Positions 50,650-63,609 of a stretch of DNA of 64,000 bases are shown piece by piece. The stretch's first letter is position 1. The number at the start of each line of letters is the position of its first letter. The notes below the pieces were generated by a model. That model searched no databases. It was not told where the DNA came from and was given only the letters and a program-made list of their open reading frames with translations. Position numbers and translations under genes: made by a program. The stretch spans positions 1-64,000 of the forward strand of contig NZ_BMOM01000005.1 in NCBI RefSeq assembly GCF_014647075.1, in the 5' to 3' direction. The stretch comes from Deinococcus aerophilus. Its GTDB lineage: Bacteria; Deinococcota; Deinococci; Deinococcales; Deinococcaceae.

Positions 50650-51846
50650 ATGAGTGAGGCCGCCCCGGCTCCCGCCGCCGCCCCCCGGCTGGAGCCGGGG
50701 CGGCTATTGCCGCTGTACTCGGCGCAGGCGCTCGCCACCGGGGCGACCACGGTCAGCACCGTGCTCGCCAGCATCATCATGGGCAGCCTGGGCCGCGAGA
50801 GCCTCTCCGGGTTGCCCAGCACGCTGATCAGCGCGTCGGCAGCGGTATCGGCCGGGGCCTTCGGGGCACTGATGCTGCGCTCGGGACGCCGGCTGGGGCT
50901 GGGGCTGGCCTTCTCGCTGGGGGCACTGGGCGCGGTGCTGGGCTTTGTGGGTGGAAAGACGGGCCTGACGTCCGTGTTTCTGCTGGGGGCGTGCATGATG
51001 GGCGCGGCGCAGGGCGGCTACCAGCAGGCCCGCTACGCGGTCGCCGAGAGCGTGCCCGAGGCGCGCCGGGGCACGGCCCTGGGCGCCCTGATGCTGATGA
51101 GCGTGCTGGGCTCGTTCCTGATGACCGGGGCCTCCCGGCCCATCGAGCGGCTGGCCGTGACCCTGGGCACCACACCCGAGGTCGTCGGCTGGCTGGTCGG
51201 CGGCGGACTGCTGGGGGTGGCCGCGCTGCTGATGCTGGTCTGGACCCCGCTGCGTGATCCCGTGGCGGCCAAAGCCACCGTGCGCCGAAGTCTGAGCTTT
51301 GCCCAGACCTTCCAGATTCCCGGCGTGCGCAGCACCGCGCTGGCGCTCGCGACCGCCCAGGGCCTGATGGTCACGCTGATGAGCCTCACGCCGCTGCGGG
51401 CGCACCACATGGGCATAGACCACACGGGCATCGCCGCGCTGATCAGCGGACACGTGCTGGGCATGTTCGGCTTCGGCTGGCTGACCGGCCCGCTGATTGA
51501 CCGGCTGGGCGTGCGCGTGGGTTATGTGGGCGGGGCCGCACTGCTCGCGGCGGCGGCCCTGAGCGCTCCGCTGCCCGGCACGGCGGCGCTGGGCATCAGC
51601 ATGTTTCTGCTGGGTCTGGGGTGGAACCTGGCCTTCGTGAGCGGCAGCAAGTCCCTGACCCGCTTTCCGGCGGCGCAGGGCGTGACCGATGGCCTGGGGT
51701 ATGTGGCGGCGGGCGTGGGCACGCTGGCCGGCGGCTTTGTGATCGCCCGCGCCGGCTTTCCGCTGCTCGCGCACGTCTGCGCCGCCGTTGCGCTGCTGCC
51801 GCTGCTGAGCGCGTGGCGGGCCGGACGGCCGGCAGGGGCCCCATGA
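50650..51846 (+). CDS. MFS transporter
   Basis: A 398-residue protein with about 12 hydrophobic segments; YAVAESVPEARRGTALG and GWLTGPLIDRLGVRVG resemble MFS loops. Substrate unknown. Its stop overlaps the XdhC start (ATGA), so the two are translated together; a purine, xanthine or related substrate is possible but unproved. Confidence 0.82.
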   Translation: MSEAAPAPAAAPRLEPGRLLPLYSAQALATGATTVSTVLASIIMGSLGRESLSGLPSTLISASAAVSAGAFGALMLRSGRRLGLGLAFSLGALGAVLGFVGGKTGLTSVFLLGACMMGAAQGGYQQARYAVAESVPEARRGTALGALMLMSVLGSFLMTGASRPIERLAVTLGTTPEVVGWLVGGGLLGVAALLMLVWTPLRDPVAAKATVRRSLSFAQTFQIPGVRSTALALATAQGLMVTLMSLTPLRAHHMGIDHTGIAALISGHVLGMFGFGWLTGPLIDRLGVRVGYVGGAALLAAAALSAPLPGTAALGISMFLLGLGWNLAFVSGSKSLTRFPAAQGVTDGLGYVAAGVGTLAGGFVIARAGFPLLAHVCAAVALLPLLSAWRAGRPAGAP

Positions 51847-52976
51847 ACGCCGCCGAGACGCGCGCGCTGCTCACGGCCCTGAACGCGGCCCTGGACCGGG
51901 GGCAGCGCGCCGCCTTCGCCACCGTGGTGGGCGTGCAGGGCAGCGCCTACCGCCGCGAGGGCACCCGCATGCTGGTCCTGGACGACGGCGCGCAGGTGTG
52001 CATGCTCTCGGGCGGCTGCCTGGAGGCCGAGGTGGTGGAGGTCGCGCTGGAGGTCATCCGCACCGGCACGCCCACCGTGACCCACTACGACCTCTCGGAG
52101 GACGCCACCTGGGGCCTGGGCATCGGCTGCGGCGGCAGCGTGGACGTGCGCGTGGAGCGGGTGAACCCGCAAGACCCGGTCACGGCGGCGTGGCTCTCGG
52201 CGCTGCGCGGCGGCGAACCGGCTGCCCTGGCCGTGCCGCTGACCGGAGAGGGCCGGATGTTCATCCCACCCGGCGGAGCGGTAACGGGCGGGCTCTCCCC
52301 CGCCGCGCTTCAGGAGTTTGCCGTAACGGTCGCCCGCGAGCGGCTGACCAGCCTGGAGCCGCGCGCCGTGACCGTGACCGCGCCCGATGGAACGCCGGTC
52401 TTTATCGACGTGAACACGCCCCCGCCCGTGCTCGTCCTGTACGGCGCCGGGCACGACGCCCTGCCGCTGGCCCGGGGCGCGCACGACCTGGGTTACGAGG
52501 TTCACGTGATTGATCCGCGCGCCGCCTACCTCACGCCGGGACGCTTTCCGGGGGCGACACTGCACGACCTCGCCCCCGAGGAACTGGACCGCTTCACGCC
52601 GCCCGCGCGGGCGCACCTCATGATCATGAACCACCACCTGGACCGCGACCGCACCTGCCTGCACCACGCGCTGAAGTCCGGGGCCGCCTACGTGGGCGTG
52701 CTGGGACCGCTGAGCCGCGCCCAGGGCCTGCTGGAAGAACTGGTGGCCGGCGGCGTGACCTTCAGCGCCGCCGAACTGGGCCGCCTGCGCGCGCCGGTGG
52801 GCCTGCGTCTGGGCGCCGAGGCTCCCGAGGAGGTGGCCCTGAGCATCCTCGCCGAACTGATGGCGTGGCGGCGCGGCTACGACGGCAGCTTTCTCAGCGG
52901 GCACGCCGGGCGCATCCACGACGCCCAGACGCACGCGGCCAGCCCCCTGCCGCACGCACCGTCCCCGGACCAGTAA
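51843..52976 (+). CDS. XdhC/CoxI family protein
   Basis: A 377-residue protein: N-terminal XdhC domain (VQGSAYRREGTRMLVLDD, CMLSGGCLEAEVVE, LGIGCGGSVDV) and a C-terminal Rossmann domain (LVLYGAGHDALPLARG, VIDPRAAY, ATLHDLAPEEL). XdhC inserts sulfurated molybdenum cofactor into xanthine dehydrogenase-type enzymes. No such enzyme is in the window. ATG 51843 overlaps the MFS gene. Confidence 0.88.
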   Translation: MNAAETRALLTALNAALDRGQRAAFATVVGVQGSAYRREGTRMLVLDDGAQVCMLSGGCLEAEVVEVALEVIRTGTPTVTHYDLSEDATWGLGIGCGGSVDVRVERVNPQDPVTAAWLSALRGGEPAALAVPLTGEGRMFIPPGGAVTGGLSPAALQEFAVTVARERLTSLEPRAVTVTAPDGTPVFIDVNTPPPVLVLYGAGHDALPLARGAHDLGYEVHVIDPRAAYLTPGRFPGATLHDLAPEELDRFTPPARAHLMIMNHHLDRDRTCLHHALKSGAAYVGVLGPLSRAQGLLEELVAGGVTFSAAELGRLRAPVGLRLGAEAPEEVALSILAELMAWRRGYDGSFLSGHAGRIHDAQTHAASPLPHAPSPDQ

Positions 52977-53011
52977 CCCCCCGCCGGGCGGCCCAGCCTG
53001 TTCAATGGGGC

Positions 53012-53485
53012 ATGAGCGCCCTCCACTTCACGCCCACCAGCGACCTCAGCGACGCGCATCCCCAGGCCCAGGTCTTCGCGCCCGTCTTCCGCGACTTCGG
53101 AGGACGGGCGCGGTTTTCTGGGCCCGCCGTGACCCTGCGGGTCTTTGAGAACAACGCCCTGGTGCGCTCCACCCTGGAAACACCCGGAGAGGGCCGCGTG
53201 CTCGTGGTGGACGGCGGCGGCAGCCTGAGCTGCGCCCTGGTGGGCGACCAGCTGGCGGGGCTGGGCGTGCAAAACGGCTGGGCCGGCATCATCGTCTACG
53301 GCTGTGTGCGCGACACGGCGCAGATTGCCACCATGCCCATCGGCATCCGGGCGCTCGCTGCCCACCCCCGGCGCAGCGGCAAGGCCCAGGACGGCGAGCG
53401 CGACGTGCCGCTGACCTTCGCGGGCGTGACCGTGCGGCCCGGCGATACCGTTCATGCCGACGAGGATGGTGTTCTGCTCTTATAA
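53012..53485 (+). CDS. RraA family protein (regulator of RNase activity / HMG aldolase fold)
   Basis: A 157-residue protein. VVDGGGSLSCALVGDQLA and GWAGIIVYGCVRDT carry the RraA signature, including the Arg-Asp pair used by the related 4-hydroxy-4-methyl-2-oxoglutarate aldolases, and HADEDGVLLL ends the fold. It could inhibit RNase E-type enzymes or be an aldolase. It lies just downstream of xdhC. Confidence 0.88.
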   Translation: MSALHFTPTSDLSDAHPQAQVFAPVFRDFGGRARFSGPAVTLRVFENNALVRSTLETPGEGRVLVVDGGGSLSCALVGDQLAGLGVQNGWAGIIVYGCVRDTAQIATMPIGIRALAAHPRRSGKAQDGERDVPLTFAGVTVRPGDTVHADEDGVLLL

Positions 53486-53553
53486 AGGACCCGGAGGGCG
53501 GGCCGTCTCTGTGTTCTCCGTGTTCGGGGTCAGTGTGCATTACCCTGGACCCC

Positions 53554-53961
53554 GTGACCCCGCCGCCCCCCTCCCGTCCCGTCAAACCGCTGTGGGTGGC
53601 GCTGGGGGTTGTGCTGTGCGGCATGGGGGTGGTGGGCCTGATCCTGCCGGGCTTTCCGGGAACGGTGTGGTTCGTGCTCGCCGCCGCCTGCTTTTCGCGG
53701 GGCGATCCGCGCTGGGAAGCGTGGCTGCTGTCGCGGCCCGTGGTCGGCGGTCTGGTGCGGGATTACCGCACCGGACAGGGAATGCCGCTGCGCGCCAAGT
53801 GGATCGCCTGCGCGTGCATCGTGGCCGCCGTGGCCCTCAGCCTGGGGCGCATTCCCGTGCTGGTGGGTCAGGTGGGCTGGGTGGCGGCCGGTCTGGTGGG
53901 CATTCTGTACATCACCCTGCGGGTCCCCACCAAACGCCAGGGCCTTCCGGCCGACCGCTGA
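53554..53961 (+). CDS. DUF454/YbaN-like small membrane protein
   Basis: About 135 residues with three to four membrane segments; LGVVLCGMGVVGLILPGFPGTVWFVLAA and CFSRGDPRWEAWLL followed by G-x-x-V-R-D-Y are typical of the family. GTG 53554 stands seven bases after TACCCT. Function unknown. Confidence 0.8.
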   Translation: MTPPPPSRPVKPLWVALGVVLCGMGVVGLILPGFPGTVWFVLAAACFSRGDPRWEAWLLSRPVVGGLVRDYRTGQGMPLRAKWIACACIVAAVALSLGRIPVLVGQVGWVAAGLVGILYITLRVPTKRQGLPADR

Positions 53962-54000
53962 CCTGACCACCCACCTCTGAGCGCGGGGCCAGGACGCCCT

Positions 54001-54036
54001 GTCACGGGGGAAGCCAGAGTCACGGCGGAAGCCAGA
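54001..54036. repeat. Tandem repeat of 18 bases
   Basis: GTCACGGGGGAAGCCAGA is followed directly by the same sequence with one change (G to C at the eighth base). It lies in the convergent gap before the thiB terminator. No function is apparent. Confidence 0.75.
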
Positions 54037-54042
54037 AGAAAG

Positions 54043-54066
54043 ACCTCTCCCCGTGTGGAGAGAGGT
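54043..54066 (-). terminator. Terminator of thiB
   Basis: On the minus strand ACCTCTC-N10-GAGAGGT forms a 7-base stem, extended by further pairing, followed by CTTTCTTCT. It lies 25 bases after the thiB stop, so thiB is transcribed alone. Confidence 0.6.
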
Positions 54067-54091
54067 TCGGCAAGATCGGTGGGGAGGGTGC

Positions 54092-55123
<1,032 letters not shown>

Positions 55124-55150
55124 AAAAAAGCCCCCTCGCGTCACGAGGGG
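55124..55150 (-). terminator. Riboswitch-controlled terminator before thiB
   Basis: On the minus strand CCCCTCG-TGACG-CGAGGGG is followed by GGC and TTTTTT, ending at the thiB start codon. It lies between the TPP aptamer and thiB, as expected for ligand-induced termination. Confidence 0.8.
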
Positions 55151-55191
55151 AAGCGGGGGCAACGCTGGAAGCACGGCTTCCGGGTTGCCGG

Positions 55192-55272
<81 letters not shown>

Positions 55273-55392
55273 ACGCGGCCGCAGGATAGCAAAGCCGGCG
55301 GCCGCAGAAGCGTGCCGCGCGCCCGTTTCGCGGGTGTCCGGCGGATCAGAACAACCAGCCCGGCGGGTGGGTGGCCGCAGTAGCGTGGATGG

Positions 55393-56586
55393 GTGAGCCT
55401 TCCTGAAGCCCAGAGCGCCCCGCGACCACGCCGGCCCACCGCCGCTCCACTGCTGATTCTGGGACTGGTGCTTGTGGCCCTGAACCTGCGTCCGGCCATC
55501 GCCGGCTTTGGGCCGTTGCTGGGAGAGGTTCAGGACGAATTCCGGGTCAGCGCAGCCACCCTGAGCCTGCTGAGCACGCTGCCGCTGCTGTGCTGGGGGG
55601 TGCTCGCCCCGCTGGCTCCGCTGCTCAGCCGCCGCTACAGCAACGAGACCATCATCCTGTGCGCCACGGCCCTGATCGCTGCCGGCAGCGTGCTGCGGGT
55701 CGGGGCCACGCTGCCGGTGATCCTGGGGGGCACGGTGCTCGTCGGCGCGGGCATCGCCCTGAACAACGTGCTGTTGCCCAGCCTGATCCGGCGCGACTAC
55801 CCCCAGCGGGTCGGCCCCATGACCGGGCTGTATACGCTGGCGGTGGTGGGCGGCGCGACCCTGGCCTCGGGACTGGCGGTGCCGCTGCAGACCGCCTTCG
55901 GGGGGGGGTGGCGCTCCTCGGTGGCGGTGTGGACCGGGCTGGCCGTGGTCGGCACGCTGGCGTGGTGGCCCGCGGTGCGCGGGCGCCAGACCCATGCCCG
56001 CGCCCTGAACACCGGGGGCCCCTCCGTGTGGCGCAATCCCTACGCCCTGCCGGTGACACTGTTCATGGGGCTGCAGGCCCTGGTGTTCTTCACGTGGCTG
56101 ACCTGGCTGCCCCGGGTGCTGCAGGACAGCGGATTCGGCGCGGCGCAGGCAGGGCTGTGGCTGGCGCTGGCGAACGTGGTGCAGCTTCCCTTCACGCTGG
56201 CGGTGCCCATTCTGGCGGCGCGGCCCCGGCTGCTCGTCCCGCTGGCGGTCGTCACGGCGCTGTTCGGCGCGGCGGGAGTGCTCGGGCTGCTGCTCGCCCC
56301 CGCCACCCCGCTGCCGTGGATGCTGCTGCTGGGGGCCGGAGCCGGCAGCACCTTTCCCCTGGCCCTGATGTTCATCGCAGTGCGCGCCGCCCACCCGGCA
56401 CAGGTACCGCAGCTCTCGGCGCTGGCCCAGGGCTTCGGCTACGTCGTGGCGGCGGCCGGTCCCTTCGTCTTCGGAGCGCTGCACGACTGGACCGGAGACT
56501 GGCACGCCCCACTGATCTTTCTGCTCGTCTGCACCGTTCTGGTGGGCGTGAGCGGGATCGCCTCCGGGCGGAGCCGCCAGGCGTAG
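55393..56586 (+). CDS. MFS transporter, CynX/NimT type
   Basis: A 397-residue membrane protein. [20 protein letters not shown] is the characteristic opening of the CynX/NimT subgroup, and about 12 membrane segments follow. Substrates of relatives include cyanate and nitroimidazoles; none can be assigned here. GTG 55393 lies seven bases after TAGCGT. It is divergent from the TPP-riboswitch transcript. Confidence 0.85.
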   Translation: MSLPEAQSAPRPRRPTAAPLLILGLVLVALNLRPAIAGFGPLLGEVQDEFRVSAATLSLLSTLPLLCWGVLAPLAPLLSRRYSNETIILCATALIAAGSVLRVGATLPVILGGTVLVGAGIALNNVLLPSLIRRDYPQRVGPMTGLYTLAVVGGATLASGLAVPLQTAFGGGWRSSVAVWTGLAVVGTLAWWPAVRGRQTHARALNTGGPSVWRNPYALPVTLFMGLQALVFFTWLTWLPRVLQDSGFGAAQAGLWLALANVVQLPFTLAVPILAARPRLLVPLAVVTALFGAAGVLGLLLAPATPLPWMLLLGAGAGSTFPLALMFIAVRAAHPAQVPQLSALAQGFGYVVAAAGPFVFGALHDWTGDWHAPLIFLLVCTVLVGVSGIASGRSRQA

Positions 56587-56644
56587 GGCGCCCCGGCCAG
56601 CTGGCGCCGCCCTTGACCCCCCGGCCCGCACCGCCCTTACACTG

Positions 56645-58075
56645 GTGAATGCACGCTTCTGCACGCCGGAGGTCCGGACGTACCACCTGACGCTGGGCCA
56701 CCGACATTTCAGTTTTCCCGATCTGCGCGCCGTCATGGGCTGTGCCAGTCCGCCCAAATCCGGGGACGAGCTGGCCGGGCTGGCCGCGGGCAGCGCCGCG
56801 GAACGGGAAGCCGCGCGCCAAGTCCTGGCCGACCTGCCGCTGACCGTGTTTCTGGAAGACCCGCTTGTTCCCTACGAGACCGACGAGGTAACCCGCCTGA
56901 TCGTGGACAGCCACGATGCGGCGGCCTTGGCTCCCGTGTCCGGGCTGAGCGTGGGCGAATTCCGCGACTGGCTGCTGGGCGACCACGCCACTCCACAGAG
57001 CCTCGCGGCGCTGGCCCCCGGCCTGACGCCCGAGATGGTGGCCGCCGTGGGCAAGCTGATGCGGGTGCAGGACCTGGTGCTCGCCGCGTCGAAGGTGGAG
57101 GTGGTCACGCGCTTTCGCACCACGTTGGGGCTGCGGGGCCGCTTCAGCACGCGCCTGCAGCCCAACCACCCCACCGACGACCCGCGCGGCATCCTGGCGA
57201 GCACCCTGGACGGGCTGATGTTCGGCTGCGGCGACGCCGTGATCGGCATCAATCCGGCGCTGGACAGCGTGGAGAGTTGTGTGGGCCTGCTGCGCCTGCT
57301 CGACGACTTCCGCCGGAGCACCGGCGTGCCCACCCAGAGCTGTGTGCTCACGCATGTAACCAACACCCTGCAGGCCATGGAGCGCGGCGCTCCGGTGGAT
57401 CTGGTGTTTCAGAGCGTGGCGGGCACGCAGGCCGCCAACGCGGGCTTCGGCATCGATCTGGCGCTGCTGGACGAGGCCCACGCGGCGGCGATGGACCTGC
57501 GGCGCGGCGCCGACCTGTCCGGGGGCTTCGGGGACAACGTGATGTATTTCGAGACGGGCCAGGGCAGCGCCCTGTCGGCCGGTGCCCACCACGGCGTGGA
57601 CCAGGGCACGCTGGAAGCCCGCGCCTACGCGGTGGCGCGGCGCTACCGGCCGCTGCTCGTCAACACGGTGGTCGGCTTTATCGGCCCCGAGTACCTGATG
57701 GGCGGCAAGCAGATCATCCGCGCGGGCTTGGAAGACCACTTCTGCGGCAAATTGCTGGGCCTGCCCATGGGCTGCGACGTCTGCTACACCAACCACGCCG
57801 ATGCCGATGGAGACGACATGGACGCGCTGCTCACCCTGCTGGGCGCGGCGGGCGTGACCTTCATCATGGGCGTACCGGGCGGAGACGACATCATGCTGAA
57901 TTACCAGTCCACCTCCTTCCACGATGCGTGGTACCTGCGCCGGCTGTTTGACCGCTCGCCCGCTCCCGAGTTCGCCGCGTGGCTGGAGACGGTGGGCCTG
58001 AGCCAGGGCGGAGCGCTGACGTTGCCGGAGCGGGCACAGCTGCGCGGTCTGATGAACACGGCCGAGCTGAGCTGA
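56645..58075 (+). CDS. eutB: Ethanolamine ammonia-lyase large subunit
   Basis: A 476-residue TIM-barrel enzyme subunit. [66 protein letters not shown] and GLPMGCDVCYTNHADADGDD are EutB signatures. With EutC it uses adenosylcobalamin to turn ethanolamine into acetaldehyde and ammonia. The exact start is unsure: GTG 56645 gives a slightly longer N-terminus than usual. No microcompartment genes are near. Confidence 0.92.
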   Translation: MNARFCTPEVRTYHLTLGHRHFSFPDLRAVMGCASPPKSGDELAGLAAGSAAEREAARQVLADLPLTVFLEDPLVPYETDEVTRLIVDSHDAAALAPVSGLSVGEFRDWLLGDHATPQSLAALAPGLTPEMVAAVGKLMRVQDLVLAASKVEVVTRFRTTLGLRGRFSTRLQPNHPTDDPRGILASTLDGLMFGCGDAVIGINPALDSVESCVGLLRLLDDFRRSTGVPTQSCVLTHVTNTLQAMERGAPVDLVFQSVAGTQAANAGFGIDLALLDEAHAAAMDLRRGADLSGGFGDNVMYFETGQGSALSAGAHHGVDQGTLEARAYAVARRYRPLLVNTVVGFIGPEYLMGGKQIIRAGLEDHFCGKLLGLPMGCDVCYTNHADADGDDMDALLTLLGAAGVTFIMGVPGGDDIMLNYQSTSFHDAWYLRRLFDRSPAPEFAAWLETVGLSQGGALTLPERAQLRGLMNTAELS

Positions 58076-58860
58076 TGGCCGACCGTCCGGACGCCCCCGA
58101 CCTGACTCCTTGGACCTTTCTGCGCGAGTTCACCGACGCCCGCATCGCGCTGGGCCGTGCCGGAACCTCGCTGCCCACGCGCGAGCTGCTCGCCCTGAAC
58201 GCGGCGCACGCGGCGGCGCGCGACGCTGTGCAGGTGGCGGCCGATTTCGGGCCGCTGGCCGGAGCCCTGAGGGACGCCGGAGAGGCTGTTGTTCAGGTCC
58301 ACAGCCGCGCCGCAGACCGCGCCGAGTACCTGCGCCGCCCGGACCTGGGCCGGACCCTGGCCCCGGACGGTGTTGCGGCGCTGGAAGAAACGCGGACCGA
58401 ACCCCCCTCCGACATCGTGATCGTCGTGGCGGACGGCCTCTCGGCGGGGGCAGGGACGCATGTGGGACCGCTGCTCTCCCTCCTGCTGCCCGAACTGCGC
58501 AGCGCGGGTTTCAGCGTCGGGCCGGTCGTGCTCGCCCGGCAGGCGCGGGTGGCGCTGGGTGACCCGGTGGCCCTGGCACTGGGCGCACGGCTGGTCCTGG
58601 TGCTGATCGGCGAGCGTCCCGGTCTGAGCAGTCCCGACAGCCTGGGCGCGTACCTGACCTTCGGGCCGCAGCCGCATACCCCGGATTCGGCCCGCAACTG
58701 TGTGTCCAACATCCGCCCGGCGGGGCTGGACGCGCGGACGGCGGCGTGGCGGCTGCGCCAGCTGATCGGTCAGGCGCTGCGCCGGGAACTCAGCGGCATT
58801 GCGCTCAAGGACGAGGGCAGCGACCCGCCGCCGGACTGGGCCCGCCTGCCGCGCGGCTAG
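58075..58860 (+). CDS. eutC: Ethanolamine ammonia-lyase small subunit
   Basis: A 261-residue protein. [38 protein letters not shown] and [12 protein letters not shown] match EutC, and [20 protein letters not shown] plus [12 protein letters not shown] form the B12-binding region. Its ATG overlaps the eutB stop (TGATG), so the subunits are coupled. Confidence 0.92.
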   Translation: MADRPDAPDLTPWTFLREFTDARIALGRAGTSLPTRELLALNAAHAAARDAVQVAADFGPLAGALRDAGEAVVQVHSRAADRAEYLRRPDLGRTLAPDGVAALEETRTEPPSDIVIVVADGLSAGAGTHVGPLLSLLLPELRSAGFSVGPVVLARQARVALGDPVALALGARLVLVLIGERPGLSSPDSLGAYLTFGPQPHTPDSARNCVSNIRPAGLDARTAAWRLRQLIGQALRRELSGIALKDEGSDPPPDWARLPRG

Positions 58861-58868
58861 ACTGCTCC

Positions 58869-59324
58869 ATGTCCACCTTTTACCTGATCGCGTGGCTGGT
58901 CGTGCAGGACGAAGGCGGGCGCGTGCTGCTGGGCCGGCGCGACGGCACCGCCCACGCCGACGGAATCTGGGGGCTGCCGGGCGGACGTGTGGAGCGGGGC
59001 GAGGGCCTGCGCGAGGCTGCCGTCCGCGAGGCGCGCGAGGAGGTCGGCATCACCGTAGAGGCCTCCTCGCTGACCGCACTGGGTGTGTCCCGCTACGACC
59101 AAGGGGGCCTACAGGGCAGCGATGTTCTGTTCCTGAGCCGGCGCTGGACCGGGGAGCCGGCGCCGCTGGACAAGACCTCTGAGATCGGCTGGTTTGCCCC
59201 CGGTACCCTGCCCGAAGACTGCCTGCCTTGGCTGCCCGGCGTGCTGGACGCCCACCTGAGGCGCGGCGCCTGGCTGACCGAGCAGCTGGACGGGGTCGCG
59301 GGGCTGCGGATTCTCTCCCCCTGA
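58869..59324 (+). CDS. Nudix hydrolase
   Basis: A 151-residue Nudix protein with box [24 protein letters not shown], complete. WGLPGG precedes it as in MutT-type enzymes. Substrate unknown. TAGACT, which includes the eutC stop codon TAG, lies five bases before the ATG, so it has its own leaderless promoter. Confidence 0.88.
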   Translation: MSTFYLIAWLVVQDEGGRVLLGRRDGTAHADGIWGLPGGRVERGEGLREAAVREAREEVGITVEASSLTALGVSRYDQGGLQGSDVLFLSRRWTGEPAPLDKTSEIGWFAPGTLPEDCLPWLPGVLDAHLRRGAWLTEQLDGVAGLRILSP

Positions 59325-59401
59325 GCGCGGCCCGCCGGCCCCCAGGCGATTTTCCGAGAGGTGTTCCCCCAACAGGCACACCCGTCTCTTGTTGCACCCC
59401 C

Positions 59402-59428
59402 TTCCATCTGAAATACTTCCAGATGGAA
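59402..59428. promoter_or_regulatory. Perfect MarR-type operator at the marR start
   Basis: TTCCATCTG-N9-CAGATGGAA is a perfect 9-base inverted repeat whose last base is the A of the marR ATG. TTGCAC (59392-59397) and TACTTC (59414-59419) are a plausible promoter across it. The regulator next door is the obvious ligand, giving autorepression of the efflux operon. Confidence 0.75.
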
Positions 59429-59915
59429 TGAATACCTCCTCTCCCTCCCCCACCGAGGCCCAGACCGACGCGCTGTATGACCTCGTGCGCCTGACGCTGC
59501 GGCTGTCGCGGCGCTTTCGGCAGGCGCTGGACGAACCGCTGGAAACCGCGCTGGGACTGAACACCAAGGAGGTGCTGGTGCTCGCGTCCATCATGGACGG
59601 CGCCCAGACGCCCGGCAGCGTCGCCGCCCGCCAGAGCCTGCCCGCCCCCACCGTGACGCGCATCGTGTCCAAGCTGGTGGAGGCCGGGCTGGTGCAGCGC
59701 GTCAGCGATCCGGCCGACCTGCGCCGTTTCCGGCTTCAGATGACGCCCCAGGGCGAGGCCCTGCGCGCCCGCACCCGCGCCACCGGCAAACAGATCGTGA
59801 CCTCTCACTTCGGCCACCTGCCACCGGAACGCGTGGCGGCGGCCCTGCAGGCGGTCGGCGAACTTCACGAGGCCATGAACGCGCCGCAAAAGACCCCCCA
59901 TCAGGAGGTGGGCAC

Positions 59916-59919
<4 letters not shown>
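59428..59919 (+). CDS. MarR-family transcriptional regulator
   Basis: A 163-residue winged-helix regulator: [20 protein letters not shown] recognition region, [18 protein letters not shown] wing. ATG 59428 is placed by the operator-promoter layout; an upstream TTG is rejected. Its stop overlaps the efflux gene start by four bases (ATGA). Confidence 0.9.
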
Positions 59920-61541
<1,622 letters not shown>

Positions 61542-61580
61542 GGAAGCCTGGAAGGCCAGAATACAAAAGAATAAAAAGTC

Positions 61581-61611
61581 CAACAGCCCCGGCCACTTCC
61601 CGGGGCTGTTG
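61581..61611. terminator. Perfect 12-base hairpin after the efflux operon
   Basis: CAACAGCCCCGG and CCGGGGCTGTTG flank a 7-base loop, 39 bases after the efflux gene stop. The A-rich tract lies on the 5' side, so a U-tract would follow only on the minus strand; on the plus strand it is a hairpin without U-tail. Confidence 0.55.
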
Positions 61612-61685
61612 CGCGTGGCCTGTCTTCAGGTCACCCCAAGCGCCACCACGCCGCGCGTCCCCGGCCATCCCTTACCCTGGTTCCC

Positions 61686-62951
61686 ATGCACGACGTGGTG
61701 GTGGTGGGAGCGGGACTGGCAGGGCTGACGGCGGCGCGGCTGCTGCACCGGGCTGGACGGCGGGTGCGGGTGCTGGAGGCGACCGGTCACCTTGGCGGGC
61801 GGGTGCGCTCGCGCGTGGTGGACGGCTTCACGCTGGACGCGGGGTATCAGGTGCTGTTCCCGGCTTACCCGGCGGTAAAACGCAATCTGGATCTGGCCGC
61901 CCTGGATCTGGTTCCTATCCCTCCCTCGGCGGCGGTGCGGCGTGGCCGGCGGGAGGACGTCCTCGGCGATCCCCGGCGCGATCCGGCGGCGCTGCCGGGC
62001 ACCCTGAGCACCGACATGCTGGGCGTGGGCGACAAGCTGCGGCTGGCGCGGCTGGCCGCTGAGGTGCTATTTCCCGCACCCCATACCCTCCTGACCGGCC
62101 CCGACCAGACCACCGAGGCCTACCTGCGGGCCCAGGGCTTCAGCGAAGCGGCGCTGACCAACTTCTTCCGCCCCTTTTTCGGCGGCATCTTTCTGCGCCG
62201 GGAGCTGGACACCTCCGCGCGGCTGTTCCGCTATTACCTCCGGATGCTGATCAGCGGCGGCGCGGCCCTGCCGCGCGCGGGCATGGGCGCGCTGCCCGCC
62301 CAGCTGGCCGCCGGGCTGGACGTGCGGACCGGGGTGCGCGTCACCGCACTCAGGCCGCACGGAACCCACGTCACCCTGCAGACCTCTGCCGGGGAACTGG
62401 ACGCCCACCACGTGATCGTCGCCACCGATCCGGCCGCGGCGGCGCGGCTGCTGGGCGAGGACGTCTCGCGCGGCAGCCTGGGCAGCACCTACCTGTACTA
62501 CGGGGCTGGGCAGACGGTGGATGCCCAGCCCCGGCTGCTGCTGAATGCGGAAGGCGGCGGCCTCATCAACAACGCCCAGTGGCTCAGCCACGTTCTGCCG
62601 GAGCGTGTGCCGCCGGGCCAGCACCTGCTGGTGGTGACGGTGCTCGGCCTGCCCGCGCTGGACGACGATGCGCTGGACGCCCGCGTGCGCGGAGAGCTGG
62701 AACGGTGGTACGGCGCAGCAGTGGCCGGACTGCAGACGCTGGGCGTCGAGCGCATTCCGCACGCGCAGTACCCGCAGCCGCCCGGCTATGCGGCCACACT
62801 GCCGGGCCACGCCACGCGGATGCCGGGGGTGCTGCTCGCCTCGGAGGTCACCTCCATGAGCGGCATCCAGGGCGCGATGGAAAGCGGCGAGAAGGCCGCG
62901 GCCATCGTGCTGGATGATCTGGCTGCCCTGAGCCGCCCCCGGGGGGCCTGA
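61686..62951 (+). CDS. FAD-dependent amine-oxidase-like oxidoreductase
   Basis: A 421-residue flavoprotein. [17 protein letters not shown], then [13 protein letters not shown] is the dinucleotide-binding and GG-doublet motif of the amine oxidase/phytoene desaturase/protoporphyrinogen oxidase superfamily; the C-terminal [14 protein letters not shown] closes the FAD site. A carotenoid-related substrate is possible in this kind of organism but not shown. TACCCT seven bases before the ATG supports the start. Confidence 0.85.
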   Translation: MHDVVVVGAGLAGLTAARLLHRAGRRVRVLEATGHLGGRVRSRVVDGFTLDAGYQVLFPAYPAVKRNLDLAALDLVPIPPSAAVRRGRREDVLGDPRRDPAALPGTLSTDMLGVGDKLRLARLAAEVLFPAPHTLLTGPDQTTEAYLRAQGFSEAALTNFFRPFFGGIFLRRELDTSARLFRYYLRMLISGGAALPRAGMGALPAQLAAGLDVRTGVRVTALRPHGTHVTLQTSAGELDAHHVIVATDPAAAARLLGEDVSRGSLGSTYLYYGAGQTVDAQPRLLLNAEGGGLINNAQWLSHVLPERVPPGQHLLVVTVLGLPALDDDALDARVRGELERWYGAAVAGLQTLGVERIPHAQYPQPPGYAATLPGHATRMPGVLLASEVTSMSGIQGAMESGEKAAAIVLDDLAALSRPRGA

Positions 62952-62952
62952 G

Positions 62953-63585
62953 ATGGGCGCCACCCTGGACCATCTGGTGGTCGCCGCCCGCACCCTGCCC
63001 GAGGGCCGCGCGTGGCTGGAAGGCCGCCTAGGTGTGCCGCTGCAGGACGGCGGGCAGCACGCCCTGTTCGGCACCCACAACGCGCTGCTGTCGCTGGGCC
63101 CAGCCGCCGCCTACCTGGAGGTGATCGCCGTGGACCCGGACGCGCCCGCCCCACAGCGTCCGCGCTGGTTTGGGCTGGACACGCCGGCCATGCACACGAA
63201 GTTGCAAGACGGTCCTGCCCTGATCCACTGGGTCGCGGCGGTTCCCCGCCTGGAATCTGGGAGCCTGGAGCCGGGAACAGAGGTGCTGGAACTTTCGCGC
63301 GGCGAGAACCACTGGGCGCTGACCGTGCCTCAGGACGGCAGCCTGCCCATGCACGGCGTCGCTCCGTCTCGCATCCTGTGGCACACGCCGCCCCCGCCCA
63401 CCCGCCTGAGCGACGTGGGCGTGCGCCTGGGCGGCCTGCATCTGGGCACGCCTGACCCCGACGCCCTGCGCGCCGTGCTGGACAGCCTGAACTTTATGGG
63501 CGAGGTGGAGGTCTACGAGGCTCCGCAGGCCGAACTGCGCGCGGTGCTGGAGACGCCGGGGGGCCTGGTGACGCTTGGGGGGTAG
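62953..63585 (+). CDS. Glyoxalase-like (VOC) domain protein
   Basis: A 210-residue protein. [19 protein letters not shown] is the opening of the glyoxalase-like domain family, and [16 protein letters not shown] completes the first half. It follows the oxidoreductase stop by one base, so they are one operon. Substrate unknown. Confidence 0.82.
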   Translation: MGATLDHLVVAARTLPEGRAWLEGRLGVPLQDGGQHALFGTHNALLSLGPAAAYLEVIAVDPDAPAPQRPRWFGLDTPAMHTKLQDGPALIHWVAAVPRLESGSLEPGTEVLELSRGENHWALTVPQDGSLPMHGVAPSRILWHTPPPPTRLSDVGVRLGGLHLGTPDPDALRAVLDSLNFMGEVEVYEAPQAELRAVLETPGGLVTLGG

Positions 63586-63609
63586 GTGGCCCACGGCCCC
63601 GGACCGGGT

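Noticed and set aside
56587..56644. Cobalamin riboswitch before eutB
   Set aside because: The gap is only 58 bases and has no B12-box; too short for the aptamer.
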